Of a stretch of 64,000 nt of DNA, positions 1-8,252 are shown one piece after another (within the stretch, counting starts at the first letter, position 1; every line of letters begins with the position of its first letter). The translations under genes were made by a program, and so were the position numbers. The stretch comes from Hyphomicrobiales bacterium. Its GTDB lineage: Bacteria > Pseudomonadota > Alphaproteobacteria > Rhizobiales > Beijerinckiaceae. The notes below the pieces were generated by a model. That model had not been told where the DNA came from. It worked only from the letters and a program-made list of their open reading frames with translations, and did no database searches. The stretch covers positions 1-64,000 of the forward strand of contig JAPLOU010000017.1 in NCBI GenBank assembly GCA_026400535.1, in the 5' to 3' direction.

Positions 1-655
1 CATCAGCCTCGGCCTCAAGCAGACCCTGCGCAATCCGTGGGAGCTGTTCGCCGAGAAGTTCCCGTCCGGCACGGTCGTCGAGGGCGAGGTCAAGAACAAG
101 ACCGAGTTCGGTCTGTTCCTGGGTCTCGACAACGACATCGATGGCATGATCCACCTGTCCGATCTTGACTGGAACCGTCCGGGCGAACAGGTCATCGAGG
201 AATACAAGAAGGGTGACATGCTCAAAGCGGTCGTCCTTGATGTGGACGTCGAGAAGGAGCGTATCTCGCTTGGCCTGAAGCAACTTGCCGGAGACCCCTT
301 CGCAGAGGCGGGCGAACTCAAGAAGAACCAGGTCGTCACCTGCGAGATCGTCGAAGTGAAGGAAGCCGGCCTCGACGTGAAGATCGTCGGCACCGACTTC
401 ATGACCTTCATCAAGCGCGCGGAACTCGCCCGTGACCGCGGTGACCAGCGCCCCGAGCGTTTTGCCGTGGGCGAGAAGGTCGATGCCCGTGTGCTGATGT
501 TCGACAAGAAGGCCCGCAAGGTCCAGGTGTCGATCAAGGCTCTGGAGATGCACGAGGAGAAGGAGGCCATCGCCCAGTTCGGTTCATCCGATTCGGGCGC
601 CTCGCTCGGCGACATCCTGGGCGCTGCCCTCAAGAAGGCCGGCGAGAAGAAGTGA
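1..655 (+). CDS. rpsA: 30S ribosomal protein S1, C-terminal part
   Basis: This is the 3' end of the ribosomal protein S1 gene; the frame is already open at base 2 and the start lies outside the window. S1 binds mRNA on the 30S subunit and helps load leaders onto the ribosome. At least two S1 (OB-fold) repeats are visible: one begins near GTVVEGEVKNKTEFGLFLGL and ends in the GMIHLSDLDW and KERISLGLKQL signatures, and a second, more divergent repeat covers about bases 320-560. The lysine-rich C-terminus is typical of alphaproteobacterial S1. It is followed by a strong intrinsic terminator and then sppA and ihfB, a neighbourhood common in this class. Confidence 0.95.
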   Translation, partial: ISLGLKQTLRNPWELFAEKFPSGTVVEGEVKNKTEFGLFLGLDNDIDGMIHLSDLDWNRPGEQVIEEYKKGDMLKAVVLDVDVEKERISLGLKQLAGDPFAEAGELKKNQVVTCEIVEVKEAGLDVKIVGTDFMTFIKRAELARDRGDQRPERFAVGEKVDARVLMFDKKARKVQVSIKALEMHEEKEAIAQFGSSDSGASLGDILGAALKKAGEKK

Positions 656-682
656 TCGGGCAGCCGGTGGCTGACCCAACCG

Positions 683-716
683 GCCCGCGCGGATTGCCGC
701 GCGGGCTTTTTCTTTT
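683..716 (+). terminator. Rho-independent terminator of rpsA
   Basis: A perfect 10-bp stem (GCCCGCGCGG at 683-692, CCGCGCGGGC at 697-706) with an ATTG loop is followed directly by TTTTTCTTTT. It starts 28 bases after the rpsA stop codon. Confidence 0.93.
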
Positions 717-764
717 GTCGCACGGCGGCAGGGCTGCTAAACAGCGGCCGAACAGGAGAACTCC

Positions 765-1736
765 ATGGCGTCACTGGCGGACCTGATCGCAGACCGGCGC
801 AAGCTGCGCCGCACCGTCTCGCTCTGGCGGGTTCTGGGCATTGTCGGCGCGATCATCGGCGTGCTCGGACTTGGCTACGCTCTTGGCGGGCGGCAGATGC
901 TTCCCGCCGGCAGTGACCAGATCGCCCGGATCAAGATCGAAGGCTTCATTTCCGGCGATGCGCGCAGCCTCAGGCTGATCACCGCGGTGCGCGAGGCGAA
1001 GAACGTCAAGGCCGTGATCGTGCAGGTCGATTCGCCGGGCGGCACGGTCTCGGGCTCGGAAGCGATCTTCCTTGCCCTGCGCCAGCTGGCCGCCGAGAAG
1101 CCCGTCGCAGCCGTGGTCACCGGCCTGGCCGCCTCCGGCGGCTACATCGCCGCCGCCGCCGCGGACCGCATCATCGCGCAGCAGACATCGCTGGTCGGCT
1201 CGATCGGCGTCCTGTTCCAGATCCCGAATGTCACACGGCTGCTCGACACGGTCGGCGTGAATGTCGAAACCATCAAGTCGAGCCCGCTCAAGGCCGCTCC
1301 AAGCGGCTTCGAGCCGACATCCCCGGAGGCGAGGGCCGCCCTCGATGCGGTGGTCAAGGATCACTATGACTGGTTCAAGGGGCTGGTGCGCGACCGGCGC
1401 AAGCTCAGCGACAGCGAAGTGGCCATGGTGGCGGATGGCCGGGTGCATACAGGCCGGCAGGGCATCGAACGCAAGCTGGTCGACGCGCTCGGCGGCGAAA
1501 GGCAGGCCGTGGAATGGCTCGAGACCGCGCGCGATGTGGCCAAGTCGCTGCCTGTGAGAGAGTGGCGCCGCCGCAATGACGCCGACAGGTTCGGGCTGTG
1601 GTCGGCCTCAAGCCGCCTTGCCGCCGCGGCCGGCTTTGACAGCGTCGCGACCCTTCTGGCGCGCGCCAGCCTGATCGAACCCGGGATACACCTTGACGGC
1701 GCCTTGGCACTCTGGCAGCCTGCCACTGAAAAATGA
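765..1736 (+). CDS. sppA: Signal peptide peptidase SppA (S49 family)
   Basis: Inner-membrane serine protease that degrades cleaved signal peptides. The protein is 323 aa, the short form that forms oligomers. A single N-terminal membrane anchor spans about residues 22-42, with the protease domain in the periplasm. The S49 signatures are clear: VDSPGGTVSGSEAI near 89-101, and LAASGGYIAAAAA at 121-133 carrying the nucleophile Ser124. Lys176 in SSPLKAAP is the likely general base of the Ser/Lys dyad. The ATG is preceded by GGAG at good spacing. It sits between the rpsA terminator and ihfB, in the same direction, and probably starts its own transcript. Confidence 0.93.
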   Translation: MASLADLIADRRKLRRTVSLWRVLGIVGAIIGVLGLGYALGGRQMLPAGSDQIARIKIEGFISGDARSLRLITAVREAKNVKAVIVQVDSPGGTVSGSEAIFLALRQLAAEKPVAAVVTGLAASGGYIAAAAADRIIAQQTSLVGSIGVLFQIPNVTRLLDTVGVNVETIKSSPLKAAPSGFEPTSPEARAALDAVVKDHYDWFKGLVRDRRKLSDSEVAMVADGRVHTGRQGIERKLVDALGGERQAVEWLETARDVAKSLPVREWRRRNDADRFGLWSASSRLAAAAGFDSVATLLARASLIEPGIHLDGALALWQPATEK

Positions 1737-1763
1737 ACTAACTCAGATGGTTATGAGCAAAGC

Positions 1764-2048
1764 ATGATCAAGTCCGAACTCGTTCAGCGTGTGGCCGACC
1801 GCAACGCCCATCTGTATCAGCGCGATGTCGAGAATATCGTCAATGCGATCCTCGATGAGATCGTCCAGGCCCTCGCCAACGGAAACCGTGTCGAACTGCG
1901 CGGTTTCGGGGCCTTCGCTACCAAGAAGCGCAATGGCCGGGTCGGCCGCAATCCGCGCACGGGCGATCTGGTCAAGGTCGAAGAGAAGCTGGTCCCCGCG
2001 TTCAAGACCGGCAAGGACCTGCGTCTCAAGCTGAACACCATGGCCTGA
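1764..2048 (+). CDS. ihfB: Integration host factor subunit beta
   Basis: Small DNA-bending protein (94 aa) of the HU/IHF family that pairs with IhfA and bends DNA at specific sites in recombination, replication and transcription. The N-terminal helices ([14 protein letters not shown]), the VELRGFGAF strand and the DNA-binding arm with RNPRTGD are all present. The length is normal for IhfB. It lies 27 bases after sppA and 10 bases before the LapA-like gene, an arrangement typical of Alphaproteobacteria (rpsA region, ihfB, LapA-domain protein), which supports IhfB over HU. Confidence 0.95.
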   Translation: MIKSELVQRVADRNAHLYQRDVENIVNAILDEIVQALANGNRVELRGFGAFATKKRNGRVGRNPRTGDLVKVEEKLVPAFKTGKDLRLKLNTMA

Positions 2049-2058
2049 GGAACACGGC

Positions 2059-2394
2059 ATGTGGCGTTTCCTGAAACTCTTGATCACGCTTCCGGTGATG
2101 CTGGCCATCATCCTGTTTGCCGTGGCCAACCGGCAGAGCATCAGGGTCTCGTTCGATCCGTTCTCGACGGATCCGCCGCGGTTCTTCCTCGACATGCCGC
2201 TCTTCGGCTTGGCGCTGGCCATCCTCGCCCTTGGGGTCCTGATCGGCGGCCTCGCGGTCTGGCTGTCGCAGGGACGCCACCGCAAGGCGGAACGGCGGCT
2301 CAAGCGCGAGGTCACGCGCCTGGCGGGCGAGACCGCGGCGCTCAGGGCCGTGGCGCCAGAGGCGGCGCTTGCCACCCTGCCGCAGCGTCACTGA
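2059..2394 (+). CDS. LapA-domain (DUF1049) membrane protein
   Basis: Small integral membrane protein of 111 aa with two predicted membrane segments, about residues 5-23 and 46-69, followed by a basic, coiled-coil-like cytoplasmic tail (RHRKAERRLKREVTRL). This is the layout of the LapA family, which in gammaproteobacteria accompanies LapB in controlling lipopolysaccharide assembly; the alphaproteobacterial role is not settled. It starts 10 bases after ihfB and is surely co-transcribed with it. Confidence 0.8.
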   Translation: MWRFLKLLITLPVMLAIILFAVANRQSIRVSFDPFSTDPPRFFLDMPLFGLALAILALGVLIGGLAVWLSQGRHRKAERRLKREVTRLAGETAALRAVAPEAALATLPQRH

Positions 2395-2409
2395 ACGCGC
2401 GTCAGAGCG

Positions 2410-3357
2410 ATGCGCGTCATCACCGCCGCACAGATCGACCGCGTCCTGACGTTTGACAGCCTGATCGATGCTCTCGGCGTCGCCTTTCGCGGCGGCATCA
2501 TCGCACCGGTTCGTCACCATCACCACATCGCACGTCCGGATGCGGACGCAACCTTGCTGCTGATGCCCGCCTGGACGGACAGCGCGACCAGCCCGACCTT
2601 TGTGGGAACCAAGATCGTCACGGTCTTCCCCGGCAATGCGGCCCGGTCGCTGCCGAGCATCCATGGCCTGTATGTGCTGTTGGACGGAACGACCGGCGCG
2701 CCGCTGGCTGCGATGGATGGCGCGCGGCTGACGCTGTGGCGGACGGCGGCGGCCTCCGCGCTTGCCAGCCGGGCGATGGCGCGCCCGACCGCCAGCCGGA
2801 TGCTGATGGTCGGCGCAGGCGCCCTTGCGGGCTTTCTGGTCAGGGCGCATGCCAGCGTCCGGCCGCTCGCCGCGATCGAGGTCTGGAACCGCTCTGCAGG
2901 CGGCGCGGAACGGGTGGTGGCCGCGCTCGCCGCAAGCGGGCTTCCGGCGAGCGTCAGCCATGATCTGGAGCGCTCGGCCCGCGAAGCGGACATCATCGCC
3001 TGTGCCACCCTCGCCACTTCGCCGCTGATCAAGGGTGAGTGGCTCAGGCCCGGCGCCCATCTCGACCTGGTCGGGGCCTTCAACATGTCGATGCGGGAAG
3101 CCGATGACGAGGCCTTGAAACGCGGCAGGGTCGTGGTCGACACCCCGGCGGCATTGAGCGAAGGCGGCGATGTGGCGGTGGCGATCAAGGCCGGAACCTA
3201 CGACGGGAAGGCCGTGCTGGGCACCTTGTTCGAGCTCTGCGCCGGGACAATCGCGCCGCGCCTTTCCGACAGCGACATCACCGTGTTCAAGTCGGTGGGC
3301 GCCGCGCTGGAGGACCTCAGCGCTGCAATCCTGGTCTATGGCACCTGCGGGGAGTGA
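2410..3357 (+). CDS. Ornithine cyclodeaminase / mu-crystallin family protein
   Basis: 315-aa NAD(P)-binding protein of the ornithine cyclodeaminase/mu-crystallin family, whose members include ornithine cyclodeaminase, alanine dehydrogenase and ketimine (pyrroline-2-carboxylate) reductases. The Rossmann nucleotide site is visible as MLMVGAGALAGFLVRAH near residues 136-152. Substrate-side motifs include GTKIVTVFPGN and the DLVGAFNMSMREAD segment near 219-232. The exact substrate cannot be read from sequence. It starts 15 bases after the LapA-like gene, so it likely shares the ihfB transcript. Confidence 0.85.
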   Translation: MRVITAAQIDRVLTFDSLIDALGVAFRGGIIAPVRHHHHIARPDADATLLLMPAWTDSATSPTFVGTKIVTVFPGNAARSLPSIHGLYVLLDGTTGAPLAAMDGARLTLWRTAAASALASRAMARPTASRMLMVGAGALAGFLVRAHASVRPLAAIEVWNRSAGGAERVVAALAASGLPASVSHDLERSAREADIIACATLATSPLIKGEWLRPGAHLDLVGAFNMSMREADDEALKRGRVVVDTPAALSEGGDVAVAIKAGTYDGKAVLGTLFELCAGTIAPRLSDSDITVFKSVGAALEDLSAAILVYGTCGE

Positions 3358-3449
3358 GGCCGAGCGCCCCTTCAGGTCTCCGGTGCGGGCCTCGCAGAGA
3401 AAACTTTGGCGCTGGCCATCTTTGATGATGCAAAATCCGGAAAACAACC

Positions 3450-3455
3450 TATAAT
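3450..3455 (+). promoter_or_regulatory. TATAAT, possible -10 element
   Basis: A perfect TATAAT lies in an AT-richer stretch about 90 bases before the TPR gene. No good -35 hexamer is present at 16-18 bp, so this is only a candidate promoter. Confidence 0.25.
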
Positions 3456-3545
3456 GGAAAATACGTAGTCCTGGGCTAGGCTCAGGCGACATCTCTCTTC
3501 GTGTGGAAAATGTCTGCATTTGGACCGGTGTTCCGGAGACGACAC

Positions 3546-4130
3546 ATGGTGGCTGCATCGCTGCAGGGGAAAGAAGTCAGTGAGCCGACCAGGATCGACC
3601 GGGTGCTCGGACTCGTTCTCGAAGCCAAGTCCCGTCCACCTGCGAGCCATCTCCCCAAGCGTCTCAACGGCTTGTTCAGGGAGCTTGGCAAGCCGGAACC
3701 GGCCAATGATCCGGACGACATCGAAGACCTGATCTGGGCGCTGTGGATCAGCCATCCCGAAGGCGTCGCGGCGACCGCCATGGCGAATGCCTGCGAGGCC
3801 ATGGCCGCAGGCGCCTTCGATCTGGCCAAGCCCATCCTCGACGAACTCGTCGCACGCTATCCCGACTGGCCGGAGGCGTGGAACAAGCGGGCGATCCTGG
3901 CCTTCATCGCACGCCAGGACGAAGAATGCCTTGCCGACATCGAACGCACCTTGCGCCTTGAACCGCGCCATTTCGGCGCGATCTCGGGTTTTGCCCAGAT
4001 CTGCGTGCGCCAGCGCAGGCCGGTTGAAGCCAAGGCCGCGTTGACCATCGCGCTTGAGATCGACCCGCATCTGCGCGGCCTGCGCGAACTGATCGTTTCG
4101 CTCGATACGCCCCGCCGGTCGATGCACTGA
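3546..4130 (+). CDS. TPR-repeat protein of unknown function
   Basis: A 194-aa soluble protein whose second half carries tetratricopeptide-like repeats (LDELVARYPDWPEAWNKRA, then a repeat ending LRLEPRHFGAISGFAQI, then LTIALEIDPHLRGL). TPRs are protein-binding scaffolds; no catalytic motif or signal peptide is seen. I chose the ATG at 3546 because GGAG stands 7 bases before it; an upstream GTG at 3501 in the same frame would add 15 residues but has no ribosome-binding site. Similar short TPR proteins are common in Hyphomicrobiales, with no assigned role. Confidence 0.75.
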   Translation: MVAASLQGKEVSEPTRIDRVLGLVLEAKSRPPASHLPKRLNGLFRELGKPEPANDPDDIEDLIWALWISHPEGVAATAMANACEAMAAGAFDLAKPILDELVARYPDWPEAWNKRAILAFIARQDEECLADIERTLRLEPRHFGAISGFAQICVRQRRPVEAKAALTIALEIDPHLRGLRELIVSLDTPRRSMH

Positions 4131-4201
4131 GCCGCCCCTGCGGCACAGCCTTGTCACGGCCGGCCCTGGCTTTGCGTGCATGATTGCGGAACACTGGCGC
4201 G

Positions 4202-4660
4202 ATGCAGACCAACGCACCCACCCTGTCACGGCCCGATATCACGCTGAGCCTGCGCCGCGGCGCGACCCGCTTGCTGCGCCAGGCGGGCTTTGCCGTCGTC
4301 GCCGAGATGAGCTTCGCCAGCGGGCGTCGCGCCGACCTTGTGGCCCTCAGACCCAACCATGAGATATGGGTCATCGAGATCAAGTCGGGATTGGCCGATT
4401 TCAGGGCCGATTCGAAATGGCCCGACTACAGCGACTACTGCGACGGCCTTGCCTTTGCTGTGCCTCCTGACTTCCCGCAGGCCCTGATCTCGCCGCCAGT
4501 CGGGCTGATCGTGGCCGATGGCCATGGCGGAGAACTGGTGCGCGCGCCGGGTCTGACGCCCCTGGCCGCGCCGCGCCGCAAGGCGCTGACGCTCGGCTTC
4601 GCTCAATTGGCCGCCTCACGGCTTATGCGCCATGAGGATCCGGATTTCGAAGGATTCTGA
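4202..4660 (+). CDS. mmcB: MmcB family DNA repair protein
   Basis: A 152-aa protein of the MmcB family, named for the Caulobacter gene linked to mitomycin C damage. It has the core of a PD-(D/E)XK-type nuclease: GRRADLVAL followed by IWVIEIKSGLADFRAD, giving the D...ExK pattern, then WPDYSDYCDGLAFAVP. The family is restricted mainly to Alphaproteobacteria. I start it at the ATG at 4202; a TTG at 4184 would add six residues. It ends five bases before the stop of convergent regA. The repair role is from family knowledge, not from this sequence. Confidence 0.82.
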   Translation: MQTNAPTLSRPDITLSLRRGATRLLRQAGFAVVAEMSFASGRRADLVALRPNHEIWVIEIKSGLADFRADSKWPDYSDYCDGLAFAVPPDFPQALISPPVGLIVADGHGGELVRAPGLTPLAAPRRKALTLGFAQLAASRLMRHEDPDFEGF

Positions 4661-4665
4661 GCCCT

Positions 4666-5226
4666 TCAGCGCGGCGCACGTTTGGCGAGGATGCGCTGAA
4701 GGGTGCGGCGGTGCATCTGGAGCCTGCGGGCCGTTTCGGAGACGTTGCGGTCGCACAGCTCATAGACACGCTGGATGTGTTCCCAGCGGACACGGTCCGC
4801 CGACATGGGGTTCTCCGGCAGATCAGGCTTGGCGCCGGGCGAGGCGCCGAGAGCCGCGTGGATTTCGTCCGCATCGGCAGGCTTGGCCAGATAATCGACC
4901 GCGCCCATCTTCACCGCGCTGACCGCGGAGGCGATGTTGCCATAGCCGGTGAGGATGACGCCACGCGCGTCGGGGCGACGCTCCTTCAGCCGCGCAATCA
5001 CATCAAGCCCGTTGCCGTCGCGCAGCCGCATGTCGATCACGGCAAAGGCCGGCGGCGCCGCCTCGACTTCGGCCAGGCCATCCGCCACACTCTCGGCCGT
5101 GCGCACGTCATAGCCCCGCGCCTCCATGGCGCGTGCGAGCCGCGTCACAAACGGCCGATCGTCATCGACGAGCAGCAGGCTCATCTCCGGTGTCTTCATC
5201 GCAAGCCCTAGATTCAAGGCGGTCAT
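4666..5226 (-). CDS. regA: Redox response regulator RegA/ActR/PrrA
   Basis: DNA-binding response regulator (186 aa) that controls photosynthesis, respiration, nitrogen and carbon fixation or acid tolerance genes in response to redox, partnered with RegB. The receiver domain shows the acidic cluster VDDD (20-23), phospho-acceptor Asp65 in FAVIDMRLRDG, and Lys115 in YLAKPAD. The nearly invariant linker NPMSADRVRWEHIQRVYE precedes a Fis-type helix-turn-helix (ETARRLQMHRRTLQRIL) at the C-terminus. The ATG at 5226 has AAGGAG at 9-base spacing and gives about the family's N-terminal length; 5199 is an alternative. It follows regB in the same direction. Confidence 0.93.
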   Translation of the reverse strand: MTALNLGLAMKTPEMSLLLVDDDRPFVTRLARAMEARGYDVRTAESVADGLAEVEAAPPAFAVIDMRLRDGNGLDVIARLKERRPDARGVILTGYGNIASAVSAVKMGAVDYLAKPADADEIHAALGASPGAKPDLPENPMSADRVRWEHIQRVYELCDRNVSETARRLQMHRRTLQRILAKRAPR

Positions 5227-5292
5227 GACCCATTGCTCCTTGCCCGGCAGCACCGGTCGTTGCTCTAGCATACGCGCGGTGCGCGCGCTGGA

Positions 5293-6687
5293 TCAAACTG
5301 GCTGCCGTCTGAACAGTTTGGGGATCGGATCCCAATGGACAAGACTGTTGTCCCTGTCAGCCCCTGTTCTGGCTTCAAACACGGCGCGTTGCCACGCGAT
5401 CGTGATGCGTGCGCCGCCCTCGTCGCGCGGTCCGTTGGCAAAGCGGAGCTGGGCGCCGGAACGCTCCAGCAGGGTCTTGGCGATGAACAGGCCAAGGCCG
5501 AGGCCCTGCCACACCGCCTCATCGGGGTTGCCGACGCCAGCGGCGCGTTCCCGATTCCGCCCCCGGGAGGTGATGTAGGGCTCGCCCGCGCGCATCAGGA
5601 TCTCGGGGGTGAAGCCAGGGCCATCATCCCGAACCTCGATGACCACGCGCTGATCGGTGTAGTGCGCCGACAGGGCGACCCTTGATGCGGCGAAGTCGAC
5701 CGCGTTGTCGACAAGATTGCCGATCCCATAGAGGACCGACGGGTTTCGCCGCATGACCGGTTCGTCGCCCTCGCCGTCAATCGTGATGACGATCGGGATG
5801 CCGAATGGCCGCTGGGGTCCGGCGATTTCCTCCAGCAGCTGGCGCAGCACGAAGGTCGAGAGCGGCCCGCTATCCTCGTCGAGCGAGGTCAGCGTGGTGA
5901 GAATGGTGCGGCAGCGGTCGACCTCCTGACGGAGCAGGGCGATATCCTCGGCCAGCGCCGAGCCGGGAGAGGCGGCATTGGCGATCTCCTTTGCCACAAG
6001 CGTGATCGTGGCCAACGGGGTCCCCAATTCGTGGGCGGCGGCTGCCGCCAGTCCGTCAAGTTGCGACAGGTGCTGTTCGCGGGCCATGACCATCTCGGCG
6101 GCCGTGAGCGCCTCGGCGAGATCATCGGCTTCGACCGACACGCGCCAGGCATAGACGGCGGTGAACACAACCCCCAGCAGGATCGAGACCCAGATGCCGC
6201 CGACGTAGAGCGGCGGCAGGTCGAGCGGCTGCGCCGCGCTCCATGGCAGGGGACGATGGACGAAGGCGAGCACGCTGGCCGTCACCACCACAAGGCACCC
6301 CAGCAGAAAGGTGTGGCGTGGAGGCTGCGCCGTGGCCGATATCAGGACGGGGGCAAGGAAAAGCAGCGCGAACGGGTTTTCGAGGCCCCCGGTCAGGTAA
6401 AGCAGGGCCCCGAGTTGGAGGACGTCATAGGCCAGAAGGCCCGATGCCGCTCGGTCCCCGAGCCGATGGCTCATCGGAAAGCTGGCGCGAAGGCCGATGT
6501 TGAGCCAGACCGACGCGGCGATCAACAGCACACAGGCCGCGATCGGCACCGGAAAGCCAAGGCCCAGATGCACCACGCCAACCGCCACGCTCTGGCCGAG
6601 CACGGCGAGCCAGCGCAGCTTGACCAGCGTGTCGAGGCGCAGGCGGCGCGATGACCGGGCCAGGGCGATGTTGAAGTGGTCAGACAC
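5293..6687 (-). CDS. regB: Redox sensor histidine kinase RegB/ActS/PrrB
   Basis: Membrane histidine kinase (464 aa) that phosphorylates RegA. Six membrane segments occupy about residues 25-182. Family markers are intact: the quinone-sensing motif GGLENPF at 100-106, the H-box AAAAAHELGTPLATI with phospho-His219, and the redox-active cysteine in EVDRCR (Cys259). The ATP-binding part has N-box GNLVDNAVDF, DDGPGF and GLGLGLFIAKTLL. The gene precedes regA by 66 bases in the same direction, as in rhizobial actSR, unlike the divergent arrangement of Rhodobacter. It is divergent from phaZ. Confidence 0.93.
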   Translation of the reverse strand: MSDHFNIALARSSRRLRLDTLVKLRWLAVLGQSVAVGVVHLGLGFPVPIAACVLLIAASVWLNIGLRASFPMSHRLGDRAASGLLAYDVLQLGALLYLTGGLENPFALLFLAPVLISATAQPPRHTFLLGCLVVVTASVLAFVHRPLPWSAAQPLDLPPLYVGGIWVSILLGVVFTAVYAWRVSVEADDLAEALTAAEMVMAREQHLSQLDGLAAAAAHELGTPLATITLVAKEIANAASPGSALAEDIALLRQEVDRCRTILTTLTSLDEDSGPLSTFVLRQLLEEIAGPQRPFGIPIVITIDGEGDEPVMRRNPSVLYGIGNLVDNAVDFAASRVALSAHYTDQRVVIEVRDDGPGFTPEILMRAGEPYITSRGRNRERAAGVGNPDEAVWQGLGLGLFIAKTLLERSGAQLRFANGPRDEGGARITIAWQRAVFEARTGADRDNSLVHWDPIPKLFRRQPV

Positions 6688-6824
6688 GAAACCACATTAG
6701 GGCATTCGCCGCAGCACGTCATGGCCCCAGGCAGGACCGAATTTGCGGCACAGTGAAGCGTCTCCATACTTCCTTAGTCGGGCATGTGGTTGATTGAAGC
6801 TGACAGGGCGTTCGTTTGCCGCTA

Positions 6825-6841
6825 TTGTGCAATGCAGCACA
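6825..6841. promoter_or_regulatory. Inverted repeat upstream of phaZ, possible PhaR operator
   Basis: TTGTGCAATGCAGCACA contains TGTGC...GCACA arms around a TGC-rich centre and ends 53 bases before the phaZ start. PhaR-type regulators of alphaproteobacterial PHB genes bind TGC-rich palindromes of this sort. The assignment is inference from motif style and position. Confidence 0.4.
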
Positions 6842-6894
6842 TCCAGCCGGCGGGCGCGCGGGCTGGGTTGTGACGAGCAGGCAAGCGGGGTCCC

Positions 6895-8199
6895 ATGGCA
6901 CTTGGCTACTATCTTTACGAGGCTGCCCACATGATGATGGGGCCAGCACGGGCGATGTCGGACGCAACGCAGTTGCTGTTCAAGAACCCCCTCAACCCCA
7001 TGACCTATACGCCGCTGGGCCGCACGATGGCGGCATCGGCCGAGTTGTTCGAGCGCACGACCCGGCGCTACGGCAAGCCCAGCTTCGACCTGCCGACCAC
7101 CCTGGTGGGCGGCGAGCGCGTCGCCGTGACCGAGCGCATCGTCTGGGAGCGTCCCTTCTGCAAGCTGATCCATTTCGATCGCGCGCTGCGCCCCGAGCAG
7201 CGGCGCGGGCCGAAGGTGCTGATGGTTGCGCCCATGTCCGGCCATTACGCGACGTTGCTGCGCGGGACGGTCGAGGCCTTCCTGCCGAACCATGAGGTCT
7301 ACATCACCGACTGGGCCGACGCGCGCATGGTCCCCATGAGCGTGACCTTCGACCTCGACGACTATATCGACGACGTGATCGCCATGCTGCAGGCGCTCGG
7401 CCCCGACACGCATGTGATGGCCGTCTGCCAGCCCTCCGTGCCCGTGATCGCGGCCATCGCCCGCATGGAGGCAGCGCAGGATCCGCAGGTTCCCCGGTCG
7501 ATGACGCTGATGGGCGGGCCGATCGACACACGGCGCGCGCCGACCGCCGTCAACAGGATCGCTCAGGAGCGCGGCCTCGAATGGTTCAAGCGCAACTGCA
7601 TCGTCAAGGTCCCGCTGGTTTATCCGGGCGCGTTGCGGCCGGTCTATCCCGGTTTCATGCAGCTGTCGGGCTTCATGGCCATGAACATCGACAAGCACCT
7701 GTCGGCCCATTACGACATGTTCCGGCACCTCGTGCGCGGGGATGGCGAGCCTGCCGAGAAGCATCGCGAATTTTATGACGAATACATGGCCGTCAATGAT
7801 CTGACAGCCGAATTCTACCTCCAGACCGTCGACGTTGTGTTCTGCAAGCATCTTCTGCCCAAGGGCGAGATGATGCATCGCGGGAAGCCAGTGGACCTCA
7901 CGGCGATCCGGCGCGTGGCGCTGATGACCGTCGAGGGCGAGTTCGACGACATTTCCGGCGTCGGGCAGACCCAGGCCGCGCATGAGCTGTGCACAAACAT
8001 CCCTGCCGAGATGCGCGTGCACTATCTGCAACAGAAGGTCGGCCATTACGGCGTCTTCAACGGTTCGCGCTTCCGCTCGGAGATCGCACCCCGCATTTCC
8101 GACTTCATGCGCTCAATTGACATGAATCTCGCCAAGAGCCGCAGCAACGAGGCGGCCCAGGCGGCGCGCCGGCAGATCAGGCTGGCACGGCCGGCCTGA
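6895..8199 (+). CDS. phaZ: Intracellular polyhydroxybutyrate depolymerase
   Basis: Cytoplasmic granule-associated enzyme (434 aa) that mobilises stored poly(3-hydroxybutyrate). It is colinear with the intracellular PhaZ family over its whole length: N-terminal MALGYYLYEAAHMMMGPARA, the central MVAPMSGHYATLLRG oxyanion region, and the nucleophile elbow MAVCQPSVPVIAA. The nucleophile is Cys178 rather than Ser, as in PhaZ1 of Cupriavidus. The terminal KVGHYGVFNGSRFR supplies the likely catalytic His. No signal peptide is present, consistent with acting on internal granules. It is divergent from regB with a 207-bp shared control region carrying a candidate PhaR site. Confidence 0.92.
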   Translation: MALGYYLYEAAHMMMGPARAMSDATQLLFKNPLNPMTYTPLGRTMAASAELFERTTRRYGKPSFDLPTTLVGGERVAVTERIVWERPFCKLIHFDRALRPEQRRGPKVLMVAPMSGHYATLLRGTVEAFLPNHEVYITDWADARMVPMSVTFDLDDYIDDVIAMLQALGPDTHVMAVCQPSVPVIAAIARMEAAQDPQVPRSMTLMGGPIDTRRAPTAVNRIAQERGLEWFKRNCIVKVPLVYPGALRPVYPGFMQLSGFMAMNIDKHLSAHYDMFRHLVRGDGEPAEKHREFYDEYMAVNDLTAEFYLQTVDVVFCKHLLPKGEMMHRGKPVDLTAIRRVALMTVEGEFDDISGVGQTQAAHELCTNIPAEMRVHYLQQKVGHYGVFNGSRFRSEIAPRISDFMRSIDMNLAKSRSNEAAQAARRQIRLARPA

Positions 8200-8225
8200 A
8201 TTGGCGATCTGTGCCCTTCCAAATT

Positions 8226-8252
8226 ACCCGCGAATCCCCCAGGTTCGCGGGT
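8226..8252 (+). promoter_or_regulatory. Hairpin between phaZ and the next start codon
   Basis: A perfect 9-bp stem (ACCCGCGAA 8226-8234, TTCGCGGGT 8244-8252) encloses the only AGG-like ribosome-binding element and runs into the GTG/ATG start of the next gene. It has no T-tract. It could damp translation of the downstream gene or mark the phaZ mRNA end. Confidence 0.45.

Noticed and set aside
2026-3558. 510-aa open frame on the minus strand opposite lapA and the cyclodeaminase gene
   Set aside because: It is antisense to three well-supported genes, has biased low-complexity composition and no recognisable domain.
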